Shown here: piece after piece, positions 36,501-42,492 of the stretch | Layout of the letters: the number at the start of each line of letters is the position of its first letter | How positions within the stretch are numbered: position 1 is the stretch's first letter | Assembly (NCBI GenBank): GCA_021791635.1 | Contig: JAJYWF010000005.1 | Span: 1 to 50,730 of the forward strand | DNA from: Actinomycetes bacterium | Lineage (GTDB): Bacteria; Actinomycetota; Acidimicrobiia; Acidimicrobiales; RAAP-2 | Direction: 5' to 3' | DNA: 50,730 bases | Made by a program: the position numbers and the translations under genes | The notes under the pieces: model-generated | What the model was told of the DNA's origin: nothing | The model's input: the letters and a program-made list of their open reading frames with translations, nothing else | The model's database searches: none

Positions 36501-39500
36501 GCATGCAGTTCGTGCAGGCACCACGAATAGCCGGCCGGAACCGCAAAATTGAGCTGTCCGGCGGCGTTGCTCGTTCCGACCGCCCAGAGCTCATCTCCGT
36601 TGGGTACGACGGCGTCGGATGATGAGCTGCTCTCGCCCTCGACGCGGCCCACGCCGTTCACAGCGGTCGAGACACCACCCGGGGGGAGTGGACCTTGGGC
36701 CAACAGCTCGTAGGTTGCTCCGGGAATGTCGGTGTCGGGCTGCTCGACGTTGTACTTCTGAGCGGTGATGTAGAGGACGGCCGGAGTCTCGGGAATCGCG
36801 ACCGTGGTCCTCGAGAGCGGCAGCCCGGCCTGCAGGACGGCGGTGCAGTGGAGCGAAGTGTCCAAGACATAGTCGAGAGGTGCGCTCACTTCACGGAGAC
36901 ACCACGCGTATCCAGCGGGCACCGTGAGATCCAGATCGCCCGAGGCATCGGTGGTCCCGCGTGCGTACCACGTGTCTCCGGGAACTGCGGCTGGTGCCGG
37001 GACGGGAGGCGCAGACGGAACACCACTCGGGGGTGGGGAACCTTCGACGTAGACGTCGTAGGTGGCGCCCGGAATTCCGGTGTAGGGCGTTCGGGAGTTG
37101 TACTTGAAGGCCTGGAGCGTGACCGTGGCTTCGACGTCGCTCACCGTGACGTACGTGACCGTGGCGGGTTGGCTGGGCGAGCCGGTAAGGACCCCGGTGC
37201 AGTGCGACCCAGTTGTGGCTACGTAGTTCGGCGGTGGTGTTCTTTCCACCACGCAGTAGGCGTAACCGGGGAACTGAAGCGGAAATGACGCCATCCCGCC
37301 GGTCTGCGTGGTCGCCCGAGCGACCCAAGTCTCACCGGGGATGGGTGCGATTCCCGCCGGGGGAGTGGGTTCGTCAGGTCCGGCACCCCCGTCGACCCGG
37401 TACAGATCGAAGACTGCACCGGAGAGGCCGACTGTCGGGTTCGAGGCGTCGACCTTCTTCACCGCCACCGCCACGAACGTCCCGGGATCGCTGACGGTGA
37501 TGGGCAGTGCGGACTGCCCCATCGAGGCGGTGAAACAGCCGTGGGCTCCGGCGAGCAGACCGGCCGGGGCAGCCACCTCTGACCAGCAGTAGCTCTGCCC
37601 ACCATCGAGAACGATCGGGGTGGTGCACCGGCCTGAGCTGTTCGTCGTGCAACCGGTGACGACGGCCCCCGTATCGGTGCCGGTGGTGACCTGGATGTCG
37701 GCGCCAGCAAATGTCACCTCCGCGGGGTTGACGTCGCCGGTGGCGACCTTCTGGAACGACACCGAGACCAGGGGTTGATCAGAGAACTGCACAGTTCCGG
37801 CCTGTGATGGAGCGAGTGTCACCTCTTTGACTGGACTGGTGGGAAGCACGTAGCCCGGTGGGGGGGAGACCTCGGTGATCTGATAGCGGCCGGGAAGGAG
37901 CGCTGTGCCGTCATTGCCCGAAGGTGAGCACGTTCCCGCGACCGTCGTCGTGCAGGTTCCCAGGCTCTCGCTGAAGGGCCCACCGGGGATGGGCGCGTAC
38001 GACACGGCAAACTCCGCACCGGCAATCGGTCCGCCGGTTTCTGCGTTCACCTTGGCGATGGTCACCGATGCCGGTTGGATCGGATCGAGAACATCGACGA
38101 CGGTCGGCGACGGAGAACCCCCGGTGACGTTGACCGTGATCGGGGCCTCGGCCTGATAGCCCACCGGGATGGTGGTCTCGGTGACGACGTAACGCCCCGG
38201 GACCAACGGGTACAGCTCCCTCGTGGAGCCTGTCGATGTTCGGACGGTGAGCGTGCCGACAGTGCTGGTAGAGGGTAGGGGACCTTCGACCGTGAACCCG
38301 GCGCCGACAATGGGGGCATAAGCGGTGTCGTTGCCCGCTTTCACGATCTCGAGACCGCCTTGGTAGTCGTAGAAGATCGCCGAACCGTTCTCACCGGGCG
38401 TTAGGAAGATCGTCTGGGTGGCGTCCGTCTTGCTGACGCCATACCCCGGTGGAGCCTGGATCTCGGTGATCTCGTAGTAGCCGGGCAGCAGAGCGGGCCC
38501 ATCGTTACCTCGAGGCGAGCACGTCCCTGTAGGTCCTGACGTCGTGCAGTCTCCGAGGTCCTCGTCGAATGTCCCGTTGTTGGCGCTGTCGTAGTGCACA
38601 TCGAAGACGGCACCGTCCAGGGGTTGTCCCGTGTGCCCGTCACGCTTGGCGATGGTGACTGAGGATGGCGTGATGTGGTTCTCCAAGGCGCCCGCGAAGT
38701 AGACGATGGTGTTCGTGCCGGCCACCACTGTGACCGTCTGAGTGAAACCTCGCTGGTAGAAGGGGGGTGCCGTGAGCTCGGACACCTGGTAGACGCCCGG
38801 CGTCAGCGGTGGGCTTTGCGGAGTGACGCCGGCGCTGTCGGTGGTGAGCGTGGCGACCAGAGCTCCAGCGGACACGACACCGAACACGGCGTTCCCCGGT
38901 CCGTAGTAGGCGCCATCGTTCACCGCCTTTTCGATGTCGAGGGTGCCGTCGGCCACCGTGGGACGGTTCGTCAGCACTGCACTCTGCCCCAATGTGACGG
39001 GGGAAGCGATGGTGGCGAGATATTGAGCCTGTGTGTTGCCGCTGTGGTAGAAGCCCATTCCGGTGTGTCCGACTCGGGCGTGAACTTGGATGGTGACAGA
39101 GGTCGAGCCCGGTGCGGCAAAGATCGGCACGACTGCGCTGCCACCGGTGCCGGTGGCGAGGCCCACGCTGGTGCTCCCGGACGGAGAGTTGAACGTCGCT
39201 CCCGAGATGGACAGCGTCAACTCCTGGCCCACCACGCCATGTCCGGTACCGGGGAACTGCAGGGACACTTCGACAAACGCCGACCCGCTGATCGAAGTCC
39301 CCCCTCCCGCAATGCCCATCGAGAGCTCGGGCTCTCCGGTCGCGCCCGCCGCCTGTTGGTACCAGCCGTCGAGCGCGTCGAAGGCCGCCAGGACCCCCGA
39401 GCCCATGGCCGGGATGGCCTGACCCCAGGCCAGGTTGTCGTAGAGGATCTTTCCGGCCACGGCGAACGCATTCGGTGTCGCGCCAGCCCCGCCCGATGTC

Positions 39501-39919
39501 CACCATCCGTCGGCCTGCGCCTCGCTGAAGGCGAAGCCGAGCATGTTCAGGTCTGTGAGAGAGGCTCCCGGAGGTGCTGCGCCCGGGACGTAGCCGTACG
39601 CAGGGACGGGGTAGAGGCCACCCGTCGCCGCGTCTTCGGCGCAGAATCCCCACCCCAGTGTGGACGGGAACCCCGGCCCGTACGAACCGTAGAAGGTGTT
39701 ACGTCCGCTGAATGTGCCGCAGAAGCCGTGGAACGGATCCGGGGGTCCGACCGTGGTGCACGGTACCTGGCCACCGGCCTGGGCAGCGAGACCAGCATGG
39801 ATGGAGGCACCGGATCCCACGAGCACTGACCCCGCGAGTACCACTGCCACGCCGAGAACCTCCGGCCATCCGCAGCGCGGCCGGCGCCGTGGACCCCGGG
39901 TGCGTCGTGCCGTGATCAT
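27587..39919 (-). CDS. Giant multidomain surface protein (about 4110 residues) with internal LAFTG anchor and C-terminal membrane anchor
   Basis: One uninterrupted frame. Residues 1-43 form a signal peptide with a basic start (MITARRTRGPRRRPR). A Cys-containing N-domain spans 45-320. Eight SpaA/Cna-B-like domains span about 320-1170 (for example ASVTIAKVNAETGGPIAGA and LLPGRYQITEVSPPPGY). A class-E-sortase-like signal LAFTG lies at 1181-1185, followed by a membrane helix and RRRRVHRR. An acidic/Gly linker and a second hydrophobic stretch follow at about 1265-1289. Then come Asp-box and C-x-AVG repeats (1300-2080), an ASH-like domain (about 2085-2240), Ig-like domains (about 2440-3810), a Thr/Pro stalk (3814-3902) and a C-terminal helix with TRKRR (4055-4085). 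The likely role is adhesion or matrix binding. ATG 39919 is chosen for GGAGG 11 bases upstream and a good signal peptide; ATG 39994 is the alternative. Confidence 0.86.
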   Translation of the reverse strand: MITARRTRGPRRRPRCGWPEVLGVAVVLAGSVLVGSGASIHAGLAAQAGGQVPCTTVGPPDPFHGFCGTFSGRNTFYGSYGPGFPSTLGWGFCAEDAATGGLYPVPAYGYVPGAAPPGASLTDLNMLGFAFSEAQADGWWTSGGAGATPNAFAVAGKILYDNLAWGQAIPAMGSGVLAAFDALDGWYQQAAGATGEPELSMGIAGGGTSISGSAFVEVSLQFPGTGHGVVGQELTLSISGATFNSPSGSTSVGLATGTGGSAVVPIFAAPGSTSVTIQVHARVGHTGMGFYHSGNTQAQYLATIASPVTLGQSAVLTNRPTVADGTLDIEKAVNDGAYYGPGNAVFGVVSAGALVATLTTDSAGVTPQSPPLTPGVYQVSELTAPPFYQRGFTQTVTVVAGTNTIVYFAGALENHITPSSVTIAKRDGHTGQPLDGAVFDVHYDSANNGTFDEDLGDCTTSGPTGTCSPRGNDGPALLPGYYEITEIQAPPGYGVSKTDATQTIFLTPGENGSAIFYDYQGGLEIVKAGNDTAYAPIVGAGFTVEGPLPSTSTVGTLTVRTSTGSTRELYPLVPGRYVVTETTIPVGYQAEAPITVNVTGGSPSPTVVDVLDPIQPASVTIAKVNAETGGPIAGAEFAVSYAPIPGGPFSESLGTCTTTVAGTCSPSGNDGTALLPGRYQITEVSPPPGYVLPTSPVKEVTLAPSQAGTVQFSDQPLVSVSFQKVATGDVNPAEVTFAGADIQVTTGTDTGAVVTGCTTNSSGRCTTPIVLDGGQSYCWSEVAAPAGLLAGAHGCFTASMGQSALPITVSDPGTFVAVAVKKVDASNPTVGLSGAVFDLYRVDGGAGPDEPTPPAGIAPIPGETWVARATTQTGGMASFPLQFPGYAYCVVERTPPPNYVATTGSHCTGVLTGSPSQPATVTYVTVSDVEATVTLQAFKYNSRTPYTGIPGATYDVYVEGSPPPSGVPSAPPVPAPAAVPGDTWYARGTTDASGDLDLTVPAGYAWCLREVSAPLDYVLDTSLHCTAVLQAGLPLSRTTVAIPETPAVLYITAQKYNVEQPDTDIPGATYELLAQGPLPPGGVSTAVNGVGRVEGESSSSSDAVVPNGDELWAVGTSNAAGQLNFAVPAGYSWCLHELHAPNGYEPDPGFHCTAVLTTATTPPSLTIALPELPTPSPLAVLAFTGGPGIGVVIGGLLLIAGGSALLYLSRRRRVHRRPDDSPEEPQPTPEDGGGDGGSGDAGGSQRGGNPRWSQATQALWRASQSLGAVLLTEGVLTLAIMPSPVAYGAPPRHATVPVQRPDTIAPGTIAEHDVSAYELTDVACSTARDCVAVGYAAHPSARTSSAVTLYSTTGAKRFVAATTAPAYTPVTRRGTDEAVTGSPTCGPKAGSGDSWNASGCYGLLRVTCPSATVCFAMGGGGHSAYLWRSTDGGKTWVDLSTHIPANGSLGAIMGMAITTAAVGSALLVGEDPQTPTPSSPFALRASGLATTAPQFTSVSLPPGVAGLAGVTCTTATHCLAAGSDTTGAALALASTDSGATWSVRLDAQLPSETPPLRALACATATRCVAVGGDGVQTAPEAAVTTDAGMTWHVVVLQDVARSEILYDVSCSTTCDAVGATSAVSTAGVMSRNGVLLRNLTAPSAGRTTLLVRPTPLTTPAYGITVTTGVVVGGAGNFHPYGFGDLTPHTPTAAITFESIGKGSVGSVTCGGSQCVAAFPNGDHMLSYDDSSGFNDSLVPTMSTVGSDTRCVVGTTICVAGDLETTTGSHWGPIVIGSHLTVGAPAVTTETYWIGCTASACYGITRLSATSGGVIMAWTPTGTLQWLGGSLPVGSFKGAACTSVGEATTCLYATTTGIFQSATATTTSSATAPAHWRPDPTPVWTKVSSLQVTITLTDFLLSCAPLGKACMAIGMTHGQRTTIATSLASPAASSWRAVSSPELATDLVTSLACTGTGQCGMVEATSMARNTTPLTGVFTTVVTTPDAGAHWDTHRLARPVTGLFPSLSCSPGRSSSAPACELAVSAAAPLSGSVPTVFGTSNQTSSPFETHTAEHRAAPIATPSVTHVSSAADPNVAMAHSTRAADGADIAHPTAVTYTQVFSDSLVPEYDATAVGTATGPYNLVVKNVTGSAQEISDMGVFDATNMPVNQTTGTNPDDPNAIGLAKSAWPLSADTEYVIAPGANLCSALPTHALAPQSTCNIPVIFTPDRPGSVTNYLCYDYTAGTSIGNCTYLLGTTVNEPQGTQAVPPGCARGASNCPPIDQQGVAVVPGQDAGSVSGGPVVPGVISATAPSHGLFAQTLFFTGRGRRVGTRLTQAMVIQNYEGLQSARFAVAYDQGNTASPQYSLANGQGDGCGPSGTPTYPYVLPAHGQCVIDVTWIVPSGPTVAAVATIESDTPAGPSSASAYGSIGLLSTKGTFNPTTLTGTDLSVATVIEGVSLSATPTTPTRVCTALTGTHRHTLTVTAAPGMVTLVPGAVGTPVATVECTGKPAGAGVAVTWTSAAPLTATVAPPTGLTDATSTDASQVAAVAVGTTTVYACVGNATYKHTTAVATHLCVPVAVDVVAAPHLACGAFTWSLAGTGQMAKVTTRFGAPLSVTLACTGRPLTAVPLTWAISLSPSGASGTFGVRRGPTAASTTTSAAGAATSPPVYANAIADTPGETWPVAVTATLTGVGVPIGAYALSNTSGTPPGSSCPASATAPGWVLSGAGAPERTTSGGPFTPVKESVECETTAGSTPQPTASVAFSEPVAPPNGAWNGVTGPVAPETTGTGTFAGHRTASVATSPASVASINLTATTQSFVVVSPTSAPLTMGGLPLGSLDYPMAIEPTASCRVLAIGVDPVTVALVVGTSSTLTATVTCTGHGAPAGLSVTWHAASDVVTLSPIAGVTSAAATVTTAATAATPGVTTASACVTATSTCSSAQITVTRPYTCAHLGISASPSHVFVGPGTSAPVEAAVECTGRPQTGILVDWSTTTTGVATVAPTTNATGSQGTTVATVTGVSLGTTPLTACVSGTTTCATVTVVVDQLCPAETVSVSPGAIELAVGARDLLVATVDCAGVPTPAEPIAWSASPQTPITLTPTAGDSGVGGKMPVTVTGAAPGQATAVACLQGASLSAASVADGQCAEAVVDVIAPQGSCVRSWSLAGTGQVTKVTTRFAVPLSVTITCTGKPESGVRVVWEVASTKGTQTPSGAFVETTTYATHRAATALTNATGTATSPPIIANSDANATGTHWTVGVGIGTMTTTPTSRSTKMTGLLGTYALTNTADTPPTSACPASGTAPGWVLSGADAPQTTGSGGPFAPVKETLSCDTTAGTTPEPTATVAFTQPTTSPKGTWDTTATRVATATTTADTFAGHQVTDIATSPGSVAPKNTTGATLVYVVTSPTTAPKTAGAPYVGALDYEFAVTPSLPGCPDSSITASSLQMTLELEGTGNVTASVTCTGTPAPPGTPVNWAPGTPPHVTVTPPSGGTTTGGTITVTVTGTTPGTTTLRACITGTEICTTVRVVVSGSCPAPSIAATPTSVRVTAGSTAPLSALVSCGSHPVGTDVGVTWHSAATATATVAPAKGTTTVAGTVPATVDGVAPGTTVVDACIGSTTTCAAVTVVVVAPSLVATTTTLVATPDPADFATPVHLVASVSAKGVPLTSGMVTFTGPSGALLCTGVPIAQGEATCTVATLPVGTDTIGATATPSIGDAPSSGKGTATVVPDPTTTSLTPTPASSLAGQSVTLVTTTQAIEGRLVAGTVTVATTPGVEVCGPQAVESPGLVATTTCAASSLPTGADPLVAAYSGSPDDHGSKGTALETVTPAPPATTPPAKTTGTKTPPSATPPKTVTGTTPAKTPPATTPPGTTTGSKTPPSTTGIKTPPKTVTGTTPAKTPPATTPPGKTTGTSVPVTWHCTGRRCSPHFPVPLPAKPVPVLAPCPQGDVCVVPTITVVTCTPGSEVVGHTVPISCTAVVRTVFDVAPPGGMASESAGAMTTGLTALPRDGVLRLSGWRPPDAVGSYAAGAHYHGTKVGAVVYLASTGSTVVAVTVAWCVVPKSSTGIGWWLATSLPWWLFLVVVAFFIWLALTRKRRLAEDAHDRMHQRAVDELDDAIGGGGGI
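28241..28418. repeat. 67-bp exact repeat in the Thr/Pro stalk
   Basis: Identical 67-bp segments occupy 28241-28307 and 28352-28418, offset by 111 bp (37 codons). They encode TTPPG/TPAKT/PPKTVTG-type stalk units in the giant protein. The flanks show further diverged copies. Confidence 0.85.
29665..30493 (-). repeat. Protein-level module copy 2 in the giant protein
   Basis: This segment of about 276 residues starts with SWSLAGTGQVTKVTTRF. It contains APGWVLSGADAPQTTGSGGP and LDYEFAVTPSLPGC. It is clearly homologous to the copy at 31417-32203. Confidence 0.8.
31417..32203 (-). repeat. Protein-level module copy 1 in the giant protein
   Basis: This segment of about 263 residues starts with TWSLAGTGQMAKVTTRF. 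It contains APGWVLSGAGAPERTTSGGP and LDYPMAIEPTASC. It is homologous to the copy at 29665-30493. Three Ig-like domains lie between the copies. Confidence 0.8.
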
Positions 39920-40042
39920 GGTCGTCCCGCCCTCCGGGGACGTTTGGGCCGGGCCCCCGCCGGATCCCTCTCCTGTCGTGCCGGGGGTCGTCATCGCATG
40001 AGACCCCCTGACAGTTGCCTGCCACTCGAATACGCCCGACCG

Positions 40043-40086
40043 CTCCCCCCATCACTCCCACCGGACCTCCCACCGTCGCTCCCACC
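40043..40086. promoter_or_regulatory. C-rich direct repeats upstream of the giant gene
   Basis: Three CTCCCACC copies (40055-40062, 40067-40074, 40079-40086) and a preceding CTCCCCCC occur with about 12-bp spacing. On the giant gene's coding strand these are four GGG runs. They could bind a regulator or form a G-quadruplex. There is no direct evidence for either. Confidence 0.35.
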
Positions 40087-40197
40087 TGGAAAATCGGTTC
40101 CCGACGACCTCAAGGGCCCTCCGAAAGAGCAGTCTGGGACACCTATGCCCACCTGATCGCTCGCTGGAATGCTCGGGTACTGCCGAAGTGGCCCCGG

Positions 40198-40203
40198 TAC
40201 GCT
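40198..40203 (+). promoter_or_regulatory. -10-like element for the PH/SHOCT gene
   Basis: TACGCT lies 7 bases before the GTG at 40211, the spacing expected for a leaderless transcript. No convincing -35 is seen. Confidence 0.35.
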
Positions 40204-40210
40204 GGCGCTG

Positions 40211-41056
40211 GTGCCGATCTCGACTCGAGTCCTCGCCGACGACGAGGACGTGCTGGTGGACGTCCACCTTCATTGGATCTACTTCTCAGGCCCAGCGGTG
40301 ATGACCGCCGTAGCCGTGGGAGTGGCGGTTGCCGTCGTGGTGAGCGTGCCGAATGCCCCCATCTTCGTGGCCTGGATCCTCGGGGCGATGGTGGCCGTTC
40401 CTGCACTTTGGCTGGCCGGGCGGGTACTGAAGTGGCTCGGGATCAGCCTCATCGTCACCACCACCCGGGTCATCTACCGACAGGGAATCTTCGGCAGGGA
40501 CATTGTTCAACTGCGTCTGCAGCGGGTCACCGAGGTGCACTGCACCCAGACGATGTTCGATCGTCTCTTGGGGTCAGGACGGATGGTGATCGAAGTGGAA
40601 GGCGATGGGCCAATGGCGATCGACGACGTTCGCCGTCCCGCGGCGCTCCAGCGCGTCATCACGCGCCAGCTCGACTCCTTCCAATCCTCCGTACCCACGT
40701 ATCGGCCTCCGGGCGATCTCCCCGGCCGATTGCCGACGGCGGAGGATTTCGGCACGCGTGAGCGAGGCGGCAGGGCCGGTGGCGAGGTGCCGGACACAAC
40801 TCCACCCCGAGGGGTGCCACGGTCCGACCCGGGCGAACAGCCGGTCGCGCCCGGCCGCATGCACGACCCACAGCCCACCCGTTGGGAGTCGGACGGGGAG
40901 GTGGGACAGAGCATGCATGCAGCGACGCCGGCCGGCCGCGTCACAATGTCGTCACTCTCCGAGCAGCTCGTGGCACTTGAGGACCTCCGACGACGGGGAA
41001 TCCTCACCGATGAGGAGTTCACGGCGAAGAAGGGGGAGCTCCTGGGTCGGATCTGA
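40211..41056 (+). CDS. Bacterial PH-domain membrane protein with C-terminal SHOCT
   Basis: This protein of about 281 residues starts VPISTRVLADDEDVLVDVH. It has two adjacent membrane helices (GPAVMTAVAVGVAVAVVVS and FVAWILGAMVAVPALWLAG). A bacterial PH (bPH_2/DUF304) domain follows, with TTTRVIYRQGIFGRDIVQL and LLGSGRMVIEVEGDGPM. A low-complexity polar linker leads to a C-terminal SHOCT motif, LVALEDLRRRGILTDEEF. Proteins of this make-up sit at the inner membrane, and SHOCT is thought to mediate oligomer contacts. Function is unknown. It is divergent from the giant surface protein gene, sharing a 291-base intergenic region. Confidence 0.82.
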   Translation: MPISTRVLADDEDVLVDVHLHWIYFSGPAVMTAVAVGVAVAVVVSVPNAPIFVAWILGAMVAVPALWLAGRVLKWLGISLIVTTTRVIYRQGIFGRDIVQLRLQRVTEVHCTQTMFDRLLGSGRMVIEVEGDGPMAIDDVRRPAALQRVITRQLDSFQSSVPTYRPPGDLPGRLPTAEDFGTRERGGRAGGEVPDTTPPRGVPRSDPGEQPVAPGRMHDPQPTRWESDGEVGQSMHAATPAGRVTMSSLSEQLVALEDLRRRGILTDEEFTAKKGELLGRI

Positions 41057-41147
41057 GCGTCTCCCCGCCGAGCTCCGTTGCGGAAATAGAGCAGAGGACT
41101 GCTGCGACCGCCGGACGCTCCAGCGGGCGGAGCGAGACGGCTACCGT

Positions 41148-41450
41148 GTGGCGGTGGACGTACTGCGCTACCAGTGCCTGGCTTGCGGCAATCTCACCCG
41201 CTTCGACGTCACGACCACCAGGACCACCAAGGCGTTCCACCACTACACGCTCGGAGGTGACCTCGAGATCGAGCTGGAAGAGGTCCTGTCCGAGACCGTG
41301 GACGCAGTGGCGTGTCGGTGGTGCGGACACGGGCGTGACGTCGCGGTCGTCAACGGCGGGTCGACCTCGACTCCATCGTCCCCGCCCACGCCGGCGACGA
41401 TCGGTGACGCCCCCCCGGCGTCCCGGGCTTCCACATCCCCGCACGGATGA
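41148..41450 (+). CDS. Small CxxC zinc-ribbon-like protein
   Basis: This protein of about 100 residues has two Cys pairs, YQCLACGNLTRFDV and ACRWCGHGRDV, about 50 residues apart. Between them is a conserved-looking TTRTTKAFHHYTLGG segment. This suggests a small zinc ribbon. The tail is Ser/Thr/Pro-rich. The start is GTG 41148 or GTG 41154; neither has a strong ribosome site. I know it only as an uncharacterised actinobacterial type. Confidence 0.6.
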   Translation: MAVDVLRYQCLACGNLTRFDVTTTRTTKAFHHYTLGGDLEIELEEVLSETVDAVACRWCGHGRDVAVVNGGSTSTPSSPPTPATIGDAPPASRASTSPHG

Positions 41451-41501
41451 CATGTCCGGTCGATATTCGGGCCGGGCTCCGGGGCCGGTGCTCGTGGGCC
41501 C

Positions 41502-42119
41502 ATGGGTGACCGCGTCCCGCCCTCCCTTGACGGGCTCGTTCCCGTGCCGACGTACCGGGACGTCCCGAGCACCATGGCCTCCGACATCTCCGGCGTCGAC
41601 CTGGATGGTCGGGCGGTGGAGATCAACGTCGTGGGATCGGGCGTCCGCACCCTGATCCTCTTCCTCTCCTCGGCATGTGAGGGATGTGCGCCTCTCTGGG
41701 GCGTGCTGACCAATCCGAGCAGGTGTGGCATGGAGGCTGGCGATGAGGTCGTGGCCGTGACCCGTGACCCCTCCTTCGAGGACGTGACAACCATCAGGGG
41801 CCTGATCGCGCCAGAGGCTCGCGTGGTCATGTCCGACAGCACGTGGCATGCCTACAGGGTGCAGGGGCCGCCCTTCTTCGCCCTGATCGATCGGCGTGGG
41901 GGGGACTCACCGCCCACGAAGGTCAGATCATCGCGCTCGATGGGCGATCGTTCACCGAGGAGCGGGAGGTCGGCAAACGCCACCGACGGCCGTCCCGGGG
42001 TCGCAACCGAGGGCGTGGTGTGGGGCCTGGATCAGCTCGCTGACGACGTCCGGCGGGCGATCCGACGTGCAGGAAGCCAGAAGGCCAGTTCAGGACCGCA
42101 GTCGACGTCGCCGCGATGA
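41502..42119 (+). CDS. Thioredoxin/TlpA-like protein with C-terminal insertion
   Basis: This 205-residue protein has a thioredoxin-like fold core: a strand (VRTLILFLSS) then ACEGCAPLW (CxxC), and a later VQGPPFFALID segment with the expected cis-Pro region. The CxxC would allow thiol redox chemistry. After ALID, a run of seven G (41898-41904) precedes about 33 residues of basic, Ser-rich sequence. The family-like tail EGVVWGLDQLADDVRRA then resumes. This looks like an in-frame insertion or a pair of compensating shifts. No signal peptide is visible. Confidence 0.68.
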   Translation: MGDRVPPSLDGLVPVPTYRDVPSTMASDISGVDLDGRAVEINVVGSGVRTLILFLSSACEGCAPLWGVLTNPSRCGMEAGDEVVAVTRDPSFEDVTTIRGLIAPEARVVMSDSTWHAYRVQGPPFFALIDRRGGDSPPTKVRSSRSMGDRSPRSGRSANATDGRPGVATEGVVWGLDQLADDVRRAIRRAGSQKASSGPQSTSPR

Positions 42120-42234
42120 TGAGTGTCACACCCTCTCGGCACACTGTTCCCGATACCGAGAGAGACACCGAAAGAGCCACAGATGGAGCCGGGGGTCGGA
42201 TCCTCGGGCATCGGAGGCTCGAAAGGGGACGGAC

Positions 42235-42447
42235 ATGGAATCGAGAGGCTTCACGATCGACTGTGATCGCTGCACGTGGCAGGGGAGCTCCGCCTGTGAC
42301 GGGTGTGTGGTCACGTACCTGCTTGAGCGGGAGCCCGATGACGCCGTGGTCGTCGATGCCGACGAGGCTCGAGCCATGCGGATGTTGGAGCGCGCCGGGC
42401 TCGTCCCGAGCCTCAAGTTCCAGTCGTGTCAGTCGTGCGCTGGGTGA
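42235..42447 (+). CDS. Small Cys-rich conserved protein upstream of pimB'
   Basis: This 70-residue protein contains CDRCTWQGSSACDGCVV and ends with CQSC, giving several CxxC pairs that suggest metal binding. The middle has ARAMRMLERAGLVP. Similar short Cys-rich proteins are widespread and uncharacterised in actinobacteria, as far as I recall. ATG 42235 follows an AAGGGGAC stretch. It lies 45 bases before the mannosyltransferase gene and may be cotranscribed. Confidence 0.7.
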   Translation: MESRGFTIDCDRCTWQGSSACDGCVVTYLLEREPDDAVVVDADEARAMRMLERAGLVPSLKFQSCQSCAG

Positions 42448-42492
42448 TCAGGGCGCGTCCGCCGGCACGCACCTCGACGGACGTGGCCGGCG

